Part shown: positions 7,175 through 14,207 of the stretch, in pieces
Numbering within the stretch: position 1 is the stretch's first letter
Layout of the letters: each line of letters begins with the position of its first letter
Source: Anaerolineae bacterium
GTDB taxonomy: Bacteria; Chloroflexota; Anaerolineae; B4-G1
Assembly (NCBI GenBank): GCA_030620125.1
Contig: JAUXFI010000008.1
Location: 1-20,055 of the forward strand
Direction: 5' to 3'
Length of the DNA stretch: 20,055 nucleotides
The notes under the pieces: generated by a model
Told to the model about the DNA's origin: nothing
Databases searched by the model: none
Seen by the model: the letters and a program-made list of their open reading frames with translations, nothing else
Program-made: the position numbers and the translations under genes

Positions 7175-8698
7175 TCAATCCTGCGGCTTTATGAACAACC
7201 CCACCTCGACTGTCTCGCCAGCAGAAGTCACCGACACTGTCCCTACGATATTGGCCAGACGGTCTGGCATGCTAACCTCAAAGGTCATAGGGCCGGACAT
7301 CGGCCCGCCTTTGATTTCTCCTTGCCAGGCATACGTGTATATGCAGTCTCCTCCATACCCCTCAACGTAAATCGTAGCGGTCCAACTGTCTGGCGTACTG
7401 ACCTTGCTCAAATCCCAGGCGTCGAGCCGAAGCGGGCCGCCCTCGCACTGAGCGGACAAAGTGGGGGTCAGTGGGGGCGTGTGTGGTGTAGGCGTCAACG
7501 TGGGGATAGGGGTGACGCTGGGCAGGTCGCTCAATTCACGGTTGATCCCCAGGTCTGCAATCTGGACCCAACCGGTTGACGCTTCATCCATAGTGTGAAC
7601 GTAAACCCATTCGGGAAAGTTTGGATCATATCCGCTCAACATCAGGTCTGTCCCGGCAGGCAGGGTTTGGAGTGGGTCCCACCAGGTGTCTGCGCCCGGA
7701 CGCAGGTCTACGTCGCTGGCTATCGTGACGGCGGCAACTGCGGGCATCGGCGTGGGTGTGTCCATCGGGGATGGGGGCTGGGTTGGCGTGACGCTAGGAC
7801 TCGTAGCGGGGGTGGGTGTGGGAGTAGGCGCAGGTGTGGGGATGGCCATTGAACTAGCGACAAGCCCTGCCGTTGTATGTTGTTCAGGCCTTCCGTAGCC
7901 AACAGGCAATGAGGCAGAGATAATCTGCGCTGCAGGGCGTGCAAGGGGAGAGCCATCTTCTGTGACCAGCCACATACCCACTCGACACTCCAGGCCATAC
8001 TTGTCCACGAAGGTGATAACGATGGTGTGGGGAGGAGTGCCGGCTGGCGCGGCAGGGATGTCGGCCTGGACCCATGGCCGTTCGGTGTAGCGAGCCAGCG
8101 GTCGCTGCGGCCCGAGCACGGTAATAGTGCTGGGACTGGGCGTTCCCTCGGTGGCAAAGACGGCGATCCAATCGCCATCGGTAGGCAGTCCGTACCGCAC
8201 GGCGACAGCGCGAGCGTAGTGACCCAGTACATCAGCCGCGTAGCGGCGCGTAACGCCACGGTCAATCTTTTCCCATCCGCCGTTATAAGCGGCTAGAGAG
8301 TAGTACAGATCACCCTCGCCATCGCGAATGGTGTGGGCCAGTGCCCGCGCACCCCAGTGTATGTTCGTCCAGGGGTTCTCCAGTTCCTCGACGCTGGGTC
8401 GCCAGTCGAATGGCATCAAACCCATCAGCCCGACGGCCCCAGCCGGGCCGCGCGCCCTCGGTTGGCCCAGGGATTCCTTCCAAATCACGGCGGCGATGAG
8501 GTCTGGATCCAGGCTCCGTTCCTGGGCGTATTGGAGGACGACGTGCTCCCAACGGCTGACCGCAGGGTGCCAGTAGGAGGAAAGAGCGGGTCCGGCAGGC
8601 AGACTCCCACTTTGTGCGACGGTAGGATAGGGAAACACAAGAACCGCTATCACCACCGACGAGAGGGTGGCGGCAAGAATCAAACGGCATGGTTTCAT
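7175..8698 (-). CDS. Secreted lytic transglycosylase (SLT) with SH3-like and C-terminal beta domains
   Basis: I start at the ATG at 8698, which gives a clean signal peptide (MKPCRLILAATLSSVVIAVL, cleavage near VAQ). An in-frame ATG at 8728 is possible. GGAGGAG lies 13 nt upstream of the chosen start, a little far. The 507-aa product has an SLT (GH23) catalytic domain at about 45-175, with the catalytic glutamate E75 in WKES, GAVGLMGLMP at 87-96 and AAYNGG at 136-141. A beta-rich segment follows (about 180-270), then a Thr-Pro linker (287-320) and an SH3b-like module (about 323-385, DVDLRPGADTWW and WVYVHT). A second Thr-Pro linker leads to a C-terminal beta domain (about 420-507). The enzyme should cleave peptidoglycan outside the membrane. 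It is the first gene of the operon with the unknown protein, the radical SAM enzyme and the MBL hydrolase. Confidence 0.88.
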   Translation of the reverse strand: MKPCRLILAATLSSVVIAVLVFPYPTVAQSGSLPAGPALSSYWHPAVSRWEHVVLQYAQERSLDPDLIAAVIWKESLGQPRARGPAGAVGLMGLMPFDWRPSVEELENPWTNIHWGARALAHTIRDGEGDLYYSLAAYNGGWEKIDRGVTRRYAADVLGHYARAVAVRYGLPTDGDWIAVFATEGTPSPSTITVLGPQRPLARYTERPWVQADIPAAPAGTPPHTIVITFVDKYGLECRVGMWLVTEDGSPLARPAAQIISASLPVGYGRPEQHTTAGLVASSMAIPTPAPTPTPTPATSPSVTPTQPPSPMDTPTPMPAVAAVTIASDVDLRPGADTWWDPLQTLPAGTDLMLSGYDPNFPEWVYVHTMDEASTGWVQIADLGINRELSDLPSVTPIPTLTPTPHTPPLTPTLSAQCEGGPLRLDAWDLSKVSTPDSWTATIYVEGYGGDCIYTYAWQGEIKGGPMSGPMTFEVSMPDRLANIVGTVSVTSAGETVEVGLFIKPQD

Positions 8699-8736
8699 AG
8701 GGGTACGGTTACTCCTCCATTCCCCCACTGCGGATA

Positions 8737-8799
8737 CGGGGGACTTTTATTACTATATCGGAAAGTGCGGGATTTGTCAAGTAATCGCAGAGTCCCCCG
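8737..8799. repeat. Perfect 9-bp inverted repeat flanking the operon promoter
   Basis: CGGGGGACT at 8737-8745 and AGTCCCCCG at 8791-8799 are exact reverse complements separated by 45 bp. Both core promoter elements lie between them, and the predicted transcription start falls in the left arm. It could be a pair of half-sites for a looping or dimeric regulator, or a remnant of a repeat. Confidence 0.5.
8752..8780 (-). promoter_or_regulatory. Near-consensus sigma-70 promoter for the transglycosylase/radical SAM operon
   Basis: On the minus strand TTGACA (complement of 8775-8780) is followed by a 17-bp spacer and TATAGT (complement of 8752-8757). The start of transcription should be near 8745, giving a leader of about 47 nt before the ATG at 8698. 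The promoter lies between the two arms of a perfect 9-bp inverted repeat (8737-8745 and 8791-8799). Confidence 0.8.
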
Positions 8800-8823
8800 A
8801 AAAGCCCTGAAATCACACGCTTG

Positions 8824-9513
8824 CTACGGCTGGCGCACCACCAGGTTATCAAAGTGAATCTCTGTGGGATCATCCTCGTAGGACGTCGCGGTCAGCGAGA
8901 TATCCCCTTTGGTAAAGGTGCTGTCCTCGGCCGTCGCCAGGCGCTGCCCGTTGACGAACAGCGCCAGCGTGGAGCCGTCGCATACCGCCCGGATGTGGTT
9001 GGTGGCGTCCCCTTGACGGATGATGTCCGACTCCGTCCAGTCCACCAGGGGCTCAAAGTCCTCCCCCTCGGTCTTGATGATGATGGAGTAGTACCCATCT
9101 GCAGATATGAGCATGTAGTACCCTTCACCGTCGGGCTGGCAGCGGCACACTATGCCATAGTCGTTGTTGTTGTTAGCCGGGGCCGAGATCTGGGTGGCAT
9201 CCACTTCGACGATGAAATTGTCAAAGGACTGGTTGGCTGTGCCCCACATTGTATCACCATCACCGAGCGAAGTGACAAAGTAGACGCTATTCTTGTAACC
9301 AACGCCTCCGCCATCATAGTCCCCCACCTCCCAGCCGGAACCTGAGTCGCCAAAGTCGTCTTGAAACAGCACTCCCGGCGGTTGCGGTTGCGACGTAGGG
9401 GGCTGGGAAGGCTCCTCTCCGTCCCCTGGCAGCAGGCCGCACAGGCTACAGGCCAGGGTTGTCAGCGACAGCATGGCTGCTACTATTGCGATGAAAAATC
9501 GTTTCTTGTTCAC
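8824..9513 (-). CDS. Secreted lipoprotein with DUF1080/LamG-like beta-sandwich
   Basis: The start is a GTG at 9513 with AAAGGAG about 7 nt upstream. The 229-aa product has a lipoprotein-type signal (MNKKRFFIAIVAAMLSLTTL then AC) with the likely lipid-anchored cysteine C22. The residue at -3 is Thr, so the lipobox is imperfect. A Pro/Gln-rich tether (about 33-47) precedes a single beta-sandwich domain that begins VLFQDDFGDSGSGW and contains FIVEVDATQ, NNDYGIVCR, YYSIIIK and LALFVNGQ, and closes with EIHFDNLVV. This layout matches the concanavalin-like DUF1080/LamG superfamily, which binds or acts on sugars. Members with only this domain are often just carbohydrate-binding. The gene follows metG after a 68-nt gap that holds a hairpin. 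Confidence 0.75.
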   Translation of the reverse strand: MNKKRFFIAIVAAMLSLTTLACSLCGLLPGDGEEPSQPPTSQPQPPGVLFQDDFGDSGSGWEVGDYDGGGVGYKNSVYFVTSLGDGDTMWGTANQSFDNFIVEVDATQISAPANNNNDYGIVCRCQPDGEGYYMLISADGYYSIIIKTEGEDFEPLVDWTESDIIRQGDATNHIRAVCDGSTLALFVNGQRLATAEDSTFTKGDISLTATSYEDDPTEIHFDNLVVRQP

Positions 9514-9555
9514 TTGTTTCTCCTTTCCGTGTTCTTGTGCTTGTCGTTGGGTGTT

Positions 9556-9579
9556 CGCCGACTTGCCGCAAAGTCGGCG
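9556..9579. terminator. Strong hairpin directly after metG (terminator or repeat element)
   Basis: CGCCGACTT, loop GCCGCA, then AAGTCGGCG form a perfect 9-bp stem that ends 3 nt from the metG stop codon. The minus-strand sequence after it lacks a T-tract, so it is not a textbook intrinsic terminator. It may protect the metG 3' end or reduce read-through into the lipoprotein gene. Confidence 0.5.
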
Positions 9580-9581
9580 CG

Positions 9582-11372
9582 CTACACAGTTGGGCTGTCA
9601 ACCCCAATGCGGGCTTGCTCCTCCTCAACTATGCTCTCGTCCAGTTTTTTGAACAGGGGTCTGGGTTGGCGCAGTACTCGACCGGGCGGCATTTCGCTGG
9701 GCTTCCACTCGCCCGTCGCGCCGCTGGGATCGTAGCACAGCGTCTCGTGGACTCGTCCCTCGTTCTCCTCAAAGGTGGCAGTGTACGATCTCCCGAACAG
9801 TGTTCCCTCGTAGCCCAGGTACTGGTGCAACTGTTCAGACGAGAAGGGCAGGAAAGGTGCAAAGAGCACTTTTAACGAATCAATAGCCTTGAGCGCCACG
9901 TAGATGGTCGTACCGGCCGCCTCGTGGTTCTCTTTGATCTGGAACCAGGGCCCCTTATCTTCCAGGTAACGGTTGGCCTCGCGGGCCAGCGCCATCACTT
10001 GGCCCAGCGCGGCGCGGAACTTGCATCTGGCAATCAACTGGCCGATGGGCTCAAATCCCGCCTCGACTTGGGCGAGGAGTTGCGTATCCACGTCCTCCAA
10101 CGGCCCTGGCGTGGGCGCCTGGCCATCGAAACGCTTATAGGCAAAGGTCAGCGCGCGATTGACCAGGTTGCCCCAGGTGGCCACTAGTTCGTCGTTGTTG
10201 CGGTGCAGGAAGCCATCCCATAGCCAGTCGGTATCCCGCGTCTCTGGCATCGCCACCGTCAGGTAGTAGCGCAGGGCGTCGGGATCGTACCGGTCGAGCG
10301 CCTCGTCCATCCACACGGCCCAGTTACGGCTGCCGGACATTCCTTGCCTCTCCAGATTCATGAACTCGGTGGCCAGTACGTCGTAGGGCAGGTTGAGTTT
10401 CCTGGAGGGATCGTCTTCGTAGAGTTGCTCTACCCCCATCAGTTCCGCCGGCCATACGACAGCGTGGAAGGGGATGTTGTCCTTGCCGATAAAGTAGAGT
10501 GTCTTAGCCGCCGGATCGTGCCACCAATCCTTCCACGCCTCTGGTTGCCCCTGGTTGTGTGCCCATTCGACGCTGGCGGAAAAGTAGCCCATGACTGCCT
10601 CGAACCAGACGTAGAGGCACTTGCCCTCCCATCCCGGCACGGGCGCCGGAACGCCCCACTCCAGGTCGCGGGTGATGGGCCGTCCGCGCAACCCCTCGCC
10701 CACGTAGCGGCGGGCAAAGTTGATCACGTTGGGCCGCCAGTTTTCTTTGCCCTGTTGCAGCCACTCAGCTAGGCCGGCACGGGCCAGTTTGGGCAGGTCG
10801 AGGAAAAAGTGCTCCGTCTCGCGGAGGACGGGCGTGCTGCCGTCAACCTTGCTGCGCGGGTTGATCAAGTCCTGCGGATCCAGCAACGTGTTGCAGTTGT
10901 CACACTGGTCACCCCGGGCGGACTCGCAGCCGCAGACCGGACAGGTGCCTTCCACGTAACGATCGGGCAGGAAACGTTTCTGCTTCTCCGAGTACATCTG
11001 TTCCTGTATTTGCTTGTAGAGATAGCCTTTCTCCAGCAGCGCCAGGAAAAAGTCCTGGGAGACGTGATGGTGGTTCTCCGTGTCGGTGTGGGTGAAGAGG
11101 TCGTAACTGATGCCCAGGCGCTGAAACAGTTCCAGGAAACTGTGATGAAAGCGCTCAAAGACCTGGCGGGGAGATTTACCCTCCTGCTCGGCGCGCACGG
11201 TAACGGGCGTGCCGTGCGAGTCGGAGCCAGAGACCATCAGCACGTGGTCGCCGGCCAGGCGGTGGTAGCGAGCGCAGATGTCACCCGGGAGATGGGAGCT
11301 GGTGATATTGCCGGCGTGGATCTTGGCGTTGGCGTAGGGCCAGGCAATGGCGACTAGAATGTGTTTGGGCAT
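9582..11372 (-). CDS. metG: Methionyl-tRNA synthetase with unusual signature motifs
   Basis: The ATG at 11372 has AAGGAG 8 nt upstream. The longer frame from 11549 is not supported. The 596-aa protein is a class I synthetase of the MetG type. It has WPYANAKIHAGN at 11-22, a zinc-binding insert with C144, C147, C157 and C160, WFEAVMGYFSAS (256-267), FIGKDNIPFHAVVWP (294-308) and the anticodon-binding helical end (NNDELVATWGNLVNRAL). It should charge initiator and elongator tRNA with methionine in the cytoplasm. The C-terminal dimerisation/EMAP domain found in some MetG proteins is absent. Three motifs deviate from the textbook: HIGH is HAGN (19-22), DEHGT is DSHGT (51-55), and KMSKS is GMSGS (344-348). 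If the genome also has a standard MetG, this one could be a paralogue with another role. The sigma factor gene lies upstream, separated by a terminator. Confidence 0.88.
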   Translation of the reverse strand: MPKHILVAIAWPYANAKIHAGNITSSHLPGDICARYHRLAGDHVLMVSGSDSHGTPVTVRAEQEGKSPRQVFERFHHSFLELFQRLGISYDLFTHTDTENHHHVSQDFFLALLEKGYLYKQIQEQMYSEKQKRFLPDRYVEGTCPVCGCESARGDQCDNCNTLLDPQDLINPRSKVDGSTPVLRETEHFFLDLPKLARAGLAEWLQQGKENWRPNVINFARRYVGEGLRGRPITRDLEWGVPAPVPGWEGKCLYVWFEAVMGYFSASVEWAHNQGQPEAWKDWWHDPAAKTLYFIGKDNIPFHAVVWPAELMGVEQLYEDDPSRKLNLPYDVLATEFMNLERQGMSGSRNWAVWMDEALDRYDPDALRYYLTVAMPETRDTDWLWDGFLHRNNDELVATWGNLVNRALTFAYKRFDGQAPTPGPLEDVDTQLLAQVEAGFEPIGQLIARCKFRAALGQVMALAREANRYLEDKGPWFQIKENHEAAGTTIYVALKAIDSLKVLFAPFLPFSSEQLHQYLGYEGTLFGRSYTATFEENEGRVHETLCYDPSGATGEWKPSEMPPGRVLRQPRPLFKKLDESIVEEEQARIGVDSPTV

Positions 11373-11401
11373 TGGTATTTCTCCTTGAGAGCGTGCGACA
11401 T

Positions 11402-11407
11402 ATTGTA
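11402..11407 (-). promoter_or_regulatory. Possible -10 element of a metG promoter
   Basis: The minus strand reads TACAAT (complement of 11402-11407), placed about 30 nt before the metG start and just after the sigma factor terminator. A separate promoter is needed if that terminator works. No good -35 lies 16-18 bp upstream; the best (TTTTCG) overlaps the terminator T-tract. Confidence 0.35.
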
Positions 11408-11420
11408 ACACAGAGCACGA

Positions 11421-11449
11421 TAAACGAAAACCGCCAGCGAGGCTGGCGG
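11421..11449 (-). terminator. Intrinsic terminator of the sigma factor transcript
   Basis: On the minus strand a perfect 8-bp GC-rich stem (CCGCCAGC, loop CTC, GCTGGCGG; plus 11431-11449) is followed by TTTTCGTTTA. It lies about 120 bp after the sigma factor stop and before metG. Confidence 0.8.
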
Positions 11450-11570
11450 CGTGTTGCCGTGAGGCTGGGAGAGCACAGCGGCCTATCGCAGGCGGGGAGC
11501 CTCCTCCCCGGCCCGCCACGGCAGGCTGCACATCATCATAACAAAACAACGAGCTGTCACGTCCATTACA

Positions 11571-12731
11571 CTACCCCAGATAATCCCGCAACTGGCGGCT
11601 GCGGCAAGGATGGCGCAGCCGGCGCAGTGCCTTGCCCTCAATCTGCCGGATGCGCTCCCGCGTGAGCCCGAACTTTTGGCCGACTTCTTCGAGCGTGTAA
11701 CTGCGCCCGTTGAGTAGCCCAAAGCGGAGTCTCAAAATGCGCGCCTCACGTGGATTCAACGTGGCCAACATCTCCTCGACTTTTTCGCCGAGCAGGTGTT
11801 GATAAGCGCCCTGCGTCGGCGTGGGCGTTGTCTCGTCCTCAATGAAACTGCCGAGTTCGCTATCCTCGTCTTCGCCGACAGGTCGCTCCAGGCTCAGCGG
11901 CCGCCACGAAACCCTGAGCATCCATTGCACCTTGCGCGGTTCCATGTCCATCTCGACCGCTATCTCCTCGGGTGTCGGCCTGCGGCCACACTCCTGCTCG
12001 AGTTGTCGGGCCGTGTTGTAGAGCCGCCGGATGCGGTCCGACATGTGAACCGGCACGCGGATCGTGCGTCCCTGGTCGGCAATCGCTCGTGTGATTGTCT
12101 GACGGATCCACCATGTGGCATAAGTACTGAAACGATACCCACGATTGTAGTCGAACTTTTCCACGGCCTTCATCAAACCCAGGTTTCCCTCCTGGATCAG
12201 GTCCAGGAATGGCACGCCACGTCCCATATACTTTTTGGCGATACTGACCACCAGGCGAGTGTTGGCTTTGATCAGGTGCTCACGGGCGGACAGTCCCTCC
12301 TCGATTTGTCGCTCAAGCTCCTGTCGCTCCCGTGGATCAGAGCCATCGTTACTCAGAATTCCCTGAGCCCCGCGTCCTGCTTCGAGGGCTTTGGCCAGCC
12401 GAACCTCCTGTTCGGTCGTTAGAAGGGGTACGCGGGCCATTTCCTTGAGGTATAGACCGACCGTATCGTCGCTGGAGATCCTGCTTAGATCGAAACTTTC
12501 GCCGTCATCCGCCTCGTATGCGTTGACCTTGATCCTCAGTGCTTGCTCTTCCTCAACCTCGGCGTCCCCGGAGTTGTTGTATACTTCGATTCCTGATTTG
12601 TGCAACGAGATGAAGATATCCTCGAGTTGTTCCAGAGTCTCCTCGGCCTCGGGCAATAGATCCAGGATATCATCTGTGGTCAGGTACCCTTTAATCTCCG
12701 CTCTCTCTAACAGTTCTCCAATTATGTCCAT
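11571..12731 (-). CDS. rpoD: RNA polymerase primary-type sigma factor (sigma-70, RpoD/SigA)
   Basis: The 386-aa protein has all the parts of a group 1 sigma factor. A short region 1.1 (about 1-50) is followed by an acidic linker and region 1.2 (about 89-118, [18 protein letters not shown]). Region 2 (about 155-230) contains [20 protein letters not shown] and [15 protein letters not shown], which bind core enzyme and the -10 element. Region 3 follows (RRPTPEEIA). Region 4 has the helix-turn-helix [20 protein letters not shown] that reads the -35 element. Presence of region 1.1 favours the housekeeping factor, but a group 2 paralogue cannot be excluded without the genome. The ATG has AGGAG 4 nt upstream and starts 12 nt after the YceD stop, so both share the promoter at 13337-13365. 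The terminator at 11421-11449 ends the transcript. Confidence 0.92.
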   Translation of the reverse strand: MDIIGELLERAEIKGYLTTDDILDLLPEAEETLEQLEDIFISLHKSGIEVYNNSGDAEVEEEQALRIKVNAYEADDGESFDLSRISSDDTVGLYLKEMARVPLLTTEQEVRLAKALEAGRGAQGILSNDGSDPRERQELERQIEEGLSAREHLIKANTRLVVSIAKKYMGRGVPFLDLIQEGNLGLMKAVEKFDYNRGYRFSTYATWWIRQTITRAIADQGRTIRVPVHMSDRIRRLYNTARQLEQECGRRPTPEEIAVEMDMEPRKVQWMLRVSWRPLSLERPVGEDEDSELGSFIEDETTPTPTQGAYQHLLGEKVEEMLATLNPREARILRLRFGLLNGRSYTLEEVGQKFGLTRERIRQIEGKALRRLRHPCRSRQLRDYLG

Positions 12732-12743
12732 AGATCTCCTAGT

Positions 12744-13244
12744 TCACTCTGTTGGCTGCAACAAGTCTTTCAACAGAGCCATGCGCGGGTCAATCTTGGT
12801 GTTCACACACATGCACGATTCGAGGTTGAGATTCACGCCACATTGCGGACATAACCCTTTGCAATCGGGGTGACAGAGAGGTTTCATTGGGATGGCTATC
12901 CAGCCCTGCTCCCGCAACGGTGGGGCCAGATCAATCCAGCCACTATCGCTCACTGCACAAGGTGCATTGGGACTTGGGCTTGTTCCTGGTAGCCGGAAAG
13001 TATTTTCTAACTCCAGGGTGATAGGGAGAACGAATGGCTCCAAGCAGCGGACGCACTCTAGCCTCAGTTGTGATTCCACAGGGCCTTGAACGAACAGGCC
13101 ACCCTGGACACGAACCACCTGGATGGTTCCGCGAAGAAAATCCACCTCCAGGTCGGTCAGGCTCTGCGGCCCTGTGTCCATGCTCAAGGTGAGCGATGCA
13201 CCAAGCGGGGCCTTGATTAGAGCAGAAACGTCGAAACGAATCAT
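12744..13244 (-). CDS. YceD/DUF177 family protein
   Basis: The 166-aa product from the ATG at 13244 (MIRFDVSALIKAP) matches the DUF177 family: an N-terminal beta region, the LECVRCLEPF Cys pair (CxxC) in the middle, and a C-terminal zinc-like cluster (CHPDCKGLCPQCGVNL, then CMC). YceD is linked to 23S rRNA and ribosome maturation in other bacteria and normally sits just before rpmF (ribosomal protein L32). Here rpmF is absent and the primary sigma factor follows instead, 12 nt away. The start is uncertain: the ATG at 13244 has no clear Shine-Dalgarno, while a TTG 12 codons earlier (13280) has GGGG close by. I chose the ATG because the family begins at that point. Transcription probably starts from the good promoter at 13337-13365. 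Confidence 0.82.
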   Translation of the reverse strand: MIRFDVSALIKAPLGASLTLSMDTGPQSLTDLEVDFLRGTIQVVRVQGGLFVQGPVESQLRLECVRCLEPFVLPITLELENTFRLPGTSPSPNAPCAVSDSGWIDLAPPLREQGWIAIPMKPLCHPDCKGLCPQCGVNLNLESCMCVNTKIDPRMALLKDLLQPTE

Positions 13245-13336
13245 AGCAGGATTGGGGAGCGCCCCATGTCCACTTTTCAATTCCCCACCATTCGCAACCG
13301 ACCTGCTGAGGCCATCAGTAGCTCATAAACGCAGGC

Positions 13337-13365
13337 ATTATAACACAATCATTACCTGTCGTCAA
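13337..13365 (-). promoter_or_regulatory. Strong sigma-70 promoter for the YceD-sigma factor operon
   Basis: On the minus strand TTGACG (complement of 13360-13365), a 17-bp spacer and TATAAT (complement of 13337-13342) are present. Transcription should start near 13330, about 85 nt before the YceD ATG. Confidence 0.82.
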
Positions 13366-13436
13366 GGTTTTTTGCTTTTGATATACATAAAATAGTCTGG
13401 AAAAGGTTGGAAAGAATTATGTCAGGTCCTCGGCAG

Positions 13437-13465
13437 TTGCAAAAGTGATAAAGTTGTGTTATGGT
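13437..13465 (+). promoter_or_regulatory. Promoter for rdgB
   Basis: TTGCAA (13437-13442), a 17-bp spacer and TATGGT (13460-13465) form a moderate sigma-70 promoter. It would start transcription near 13472, just before the GGAGGAAGGAAGG ribosome site (13472-13484) and about 20 nt before the ATG. It is divergent from the YceD promoter, with about 71 bp between the two -35 elements. Confidence 0.55.
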
Positions 13466-13491
13466 TGCACCTGGAGGAAGGAAGGATTGTT

Positions 13492-14100
13492 ATGCAACTC
13501 CTCATCGCCACCCATAATCCGGGCAAGGTACGCGAATTCAGGGCTTTGCTCACGTCGCTAGAGACGAGCCCGTGTTTCCCATCCGAACTTGGCCTACGAG
13601 TAGAGGTCCCTGAGGATGGCGACACTTGTGCCGACAACGCCTGTCAAAAGGCCACGGCCTACGCGCGTGTCTCCGGTCTACTCACGTTAGCTGACGATTC
13701 GGGACTCGAAGTAGACGTGCTGGGCGGCGCTCCCGGTATTCACTCTGCCCGCTATGCCTCAGGGCATGACACTGATCGAGCAGCAGTCTTGCTTACGCGA
13801 CTGCGCGATGTACCCTGGGATCAGCGCACAGCCCGATTCCGCTGCGTGATCGCCATAGTCACGCCTGACGGAGAACTTTACAGTGCCGAAGGAGTGTGCG
13901 AGGGTCTGATAGCTCTTGAGCCAGCGGGACAGGGGGGCTTTGGCTACGATCCGGTCTTTTACCTGCCTGGTCACGGCTGCACGATGGCCCAATTGCCACA
14001 GGCGGAGAAGAATCGCGTCAGCCACCGTGCCCGGGCCGTCGAGGCCGCACTGCCCATACTCCGCCGCCTGTTGGCCCAGGGAGCGACTGTTTACCGCTGA
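13492..14100 (+). CDS. rdgB: RdgB/HAM1 family non-canonical purine NTP pyrophosphatase
   Basis: I start at the ATG at 13492, not the earlier in-frame codon at 13456, because a purine-rich GGAGGAAGGAAGG ends 7 nt upstream and the family starts at MQLLIATHNPGK. The 202-aa product has the full HAM1 signature: THNPGKVREF (8-17), DDSGLEVDVLGGAPG, HSARYAS, FGYDPVFYLPG and QLPQAEKNRVSHRARA. The enzyme hydrolyses dITP, XTP and similar deaminated purine nucleotides to monophosphates and keeps them out of DNA and RNA. Length fits the family. The next gene has its own promoter 20 bp downstream, so rdgB may be transcribed alone. Confidence 0.93.
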   Translation: MQLLIATHNPGKVREFRALLTSLETSPCFPSELGLRVEVPEDGDTCADNACQKATAYARVSGLLTLADDSGLEVDVLGGAPGIHSARYASGHDTDRAAVLLTRLRDVPWDQRTARFRCVIAIVTPDGELYSAEGVCEGLIALEPAGQGGFGYDPVFYLPGHGCTMAQLPQAEKNRVSHRARAVEAALPILRRLLAQGATVYR

Positions 14101-14119
14101 ATCCGGCCACAAGTCGTAT

Positions 14120-14148
14120 TTGTGCTAAATTTTCTTTGATGGTATAAT
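14120..14148 (+). promoter_or_regulatory. Promoter for the tandem LysM/M23 genes
   Basis: TTGTGC (14120-14125), a 17-bp spacer and a perfect TATAAT (14143-14148) lie between rdgB and the first M23 gene. The predicted start near 14155 leaves a leader of about 50 nt that contains the 10-bp tandem repeat at 14166-14185. Confidence 0.65.
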
Positions 14149-14165
14149 AATTACCTGAGGCCAGC

Positions 14166-14185
14166 GACAATCGTTGACAATCGTT
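14166..14185 (+). repeat. Tandem 10-bp repeat in the M23 leader
   Basis: GACAATCGTT occurs twice in direct succession (14166-14175, 14176-14185), 18 bp after the -10 element. One turn of the helix per unit suits a pair of protein-binding half-sites, but nothing else supports this. Confidence 0.45.
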
Positions 14186-14207
14186 GCAGTACCTCGGATA
14201 GAGTTCT

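Noticed and set aside
11373..11549. N-terminal extension of metG from the first possible start
   Set aside because: It would read through the sigma factor terminator, and the AAGGAG plus family start fix the ATG at 11372.
11373..11570. Possible T-box or riboswitch before metG
   Set aside because: The only strong stem is the sigma factor terminator. The metG leader is too short and has no T-box-like or SAM-riboswitch-like features.
11796..12422. Plus-strand ORF (208 aa) across the sigma factor
   Set aside because: Antisense shadow; sigma regions 2 to 4 are clear on the minus strand.
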